Part shown: positions 63,760 through 64,000 of the stretch, piece by piece | Layout of the letters: each line of letters starts with the position of its first letter | Position numbering within the stretch: position 1 is the first letter of the stretch | NCBI RefSeq assembly: GCF_021390475.1 | Contig: NZ_JAJUWS010000015.1 | Span: forward strand, 60,296 to 124,295 | DNA length: 64,000 bases | Origin: Streptomyces sp. ST2-7A | Lineage (GTDB): Bacteria; Actinomycetota; Actinomycetes; Streptomycetales; Streptomycetaceae | Direction: 5' to 3' | Notes under the pieces: model-generated | What the model was told of the DNA's origin: nothing | Seen by the model: only the letters and a program-made list of their open reading frames with translations | Databases searched by the model: none | Program-made: the position numbers and the translations under genes

Positions 63760-63896
63760 TCTTTCGGATAACCCATCACATGCGTGATGGCCAACCAAAA
63801 CAGCAACTGGCGAACAAGCACACTTTTCAGTTGAGCATTGGTTCCACCGGAAACTGGTTGTTATCCGGGAACCACACAGTGGACGCGAGCACCTGA
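63760..63896 (-). other. 23S-5S intergenic spacer
   Basis: The ~137-bp spacer is AT-richer than its surroundings and contains no tRNA. Complementary tracts near both ends suggest processing stems for RNase III, but pairing was not fully traced. Confidence 0.6.
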
Positions 63897-64000
63897 GGAC
63901 AAGCCCTCGGCTTATTAGTACCGGTCAACTCCACCCCTCACAGGGCTTCCATCTCCGGCCTATCAACCCCGTCGTCTACAGGGAGCCTTACCCCATCAAG
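63897..64000 (-). rRNA. rrl: 23S ribosomal RNA, 3' end (partial)
   Basis: On the minus strand the region gives the standard 23S 3' end, with GGTGGAGTTGACCGGTACTA followed by ATAAGCCGAGGGCTTGTCC. The gene continues beyond the window. The exact 3' terminus is taken at about 63897. Confidence 0.93.

Noticed and set aside
62251..63798. A 515-codon frame with many VVMTVVGT-type repeats opposite phase to the repeat protein
   Set aside because: Its repeats come only from reading the PGGFRR DNA repeat in another frame, and it runs into the 5S rRNA gene.
63760..63896. A tRNA in the 23S-5S spacer
   Set aside because: No acceptor/T-arm pattern or anticodon loop could be found.

Overview
The window reads as chromosomal core DNA of a Streptomyces or close relative. 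GC is very high, with strong third-position GC. Many genes start with GTG, and several appear to be leaderless. The SepF-like SflA, a sortase-E type LAxTG sorting signal, a DmdR/IdeR iron box and the order parA-scpA-scpB-rluB-tyrA-cmk-der with pyrG, recN, nadK and tlyA nearby all fit that group. No insertion sequence, integrase, tRNA or CRISPR array was seen.

Layout. 1-5.2 kb: end of a TPR-type regulator, homogentisate dioxygenase hmgA with a GntR regulator, an 87-residue small protein, a DUF5925-type AAA ATPase and a short GntR regulator. 5.2-11.3 kb: a secreted AA10 lytic polysaccharide monooxygenase with a cell-wall sorting signal, an FMN-binding PPOX protein, a secreted lipase, a wrecked ECF sigma factor gene joined to a fragment of another gene, a HAD phosphatase and a GNAT acetyltransferase. 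11.3-16.2 kb: complete urease operon ureABCFGD on the minus strand with a GlnR-like box upstream. 16.7-25.5 kb: aspartate-semialdehyde dehydrogenase, sflA, an acyl-CoA dehydrogenase, a DHA2 exporter, a PAP2 phosphatase, an I78 inhibitor-like protein and a conserved hypothetical. Two unusual non-coding tracts of about 0.8 kb, rich in GGGAA/TTCCC, flank the PAP2/I78 pair.

26.1-35.8 kb is a minus-strand housekeeping block: der, plsC-like, cmk, tyrA, rluB, scpB, scpA, an RHH-like partner and parA. This links chromosome organisation (ParA, ScpAB) to ribosome, nucleotide and aromatic amino acid functions. 36.3-42.7 kb: ald, an ATPase/TPR protein, a NUDIX hydrolase and pyrG. 43.1-52.9 kb: a GH15 enzyme, a truncated glycosyltransferase, recN, an aldehyde dehydrogenase, TspO/MBR, nadK, tlyA and a low-complexity protein. 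52.9-58.4 kb: an iron-siderophore uptake locus (ATPase, two permeases, lipoprotein, siderophore-interacting reductase) around a palindromic iron box. 58.5-61.3 kb: a HAD-IIA phosphatase and a DUF1015 protein. 61.3-64 kb: a TPR protein with a large Arg/Asp/Gly repeat, then the distal end of an rRNA operon on the minus strand (rrn terminator, 5S, 3' end of 23S).

The most unusual points are the sortase-type LPMO, the sigma-factor pseudogene fusion, the internally deleted glycosyltransferase, a 28-bp perfect palindrome inside one non-coding tract, the repeat-rich protein beside the rRNA operon, a CxxC...HxxC orphan protein, and several candidate operators. All family names come from reading translations by eye; no database search was run.
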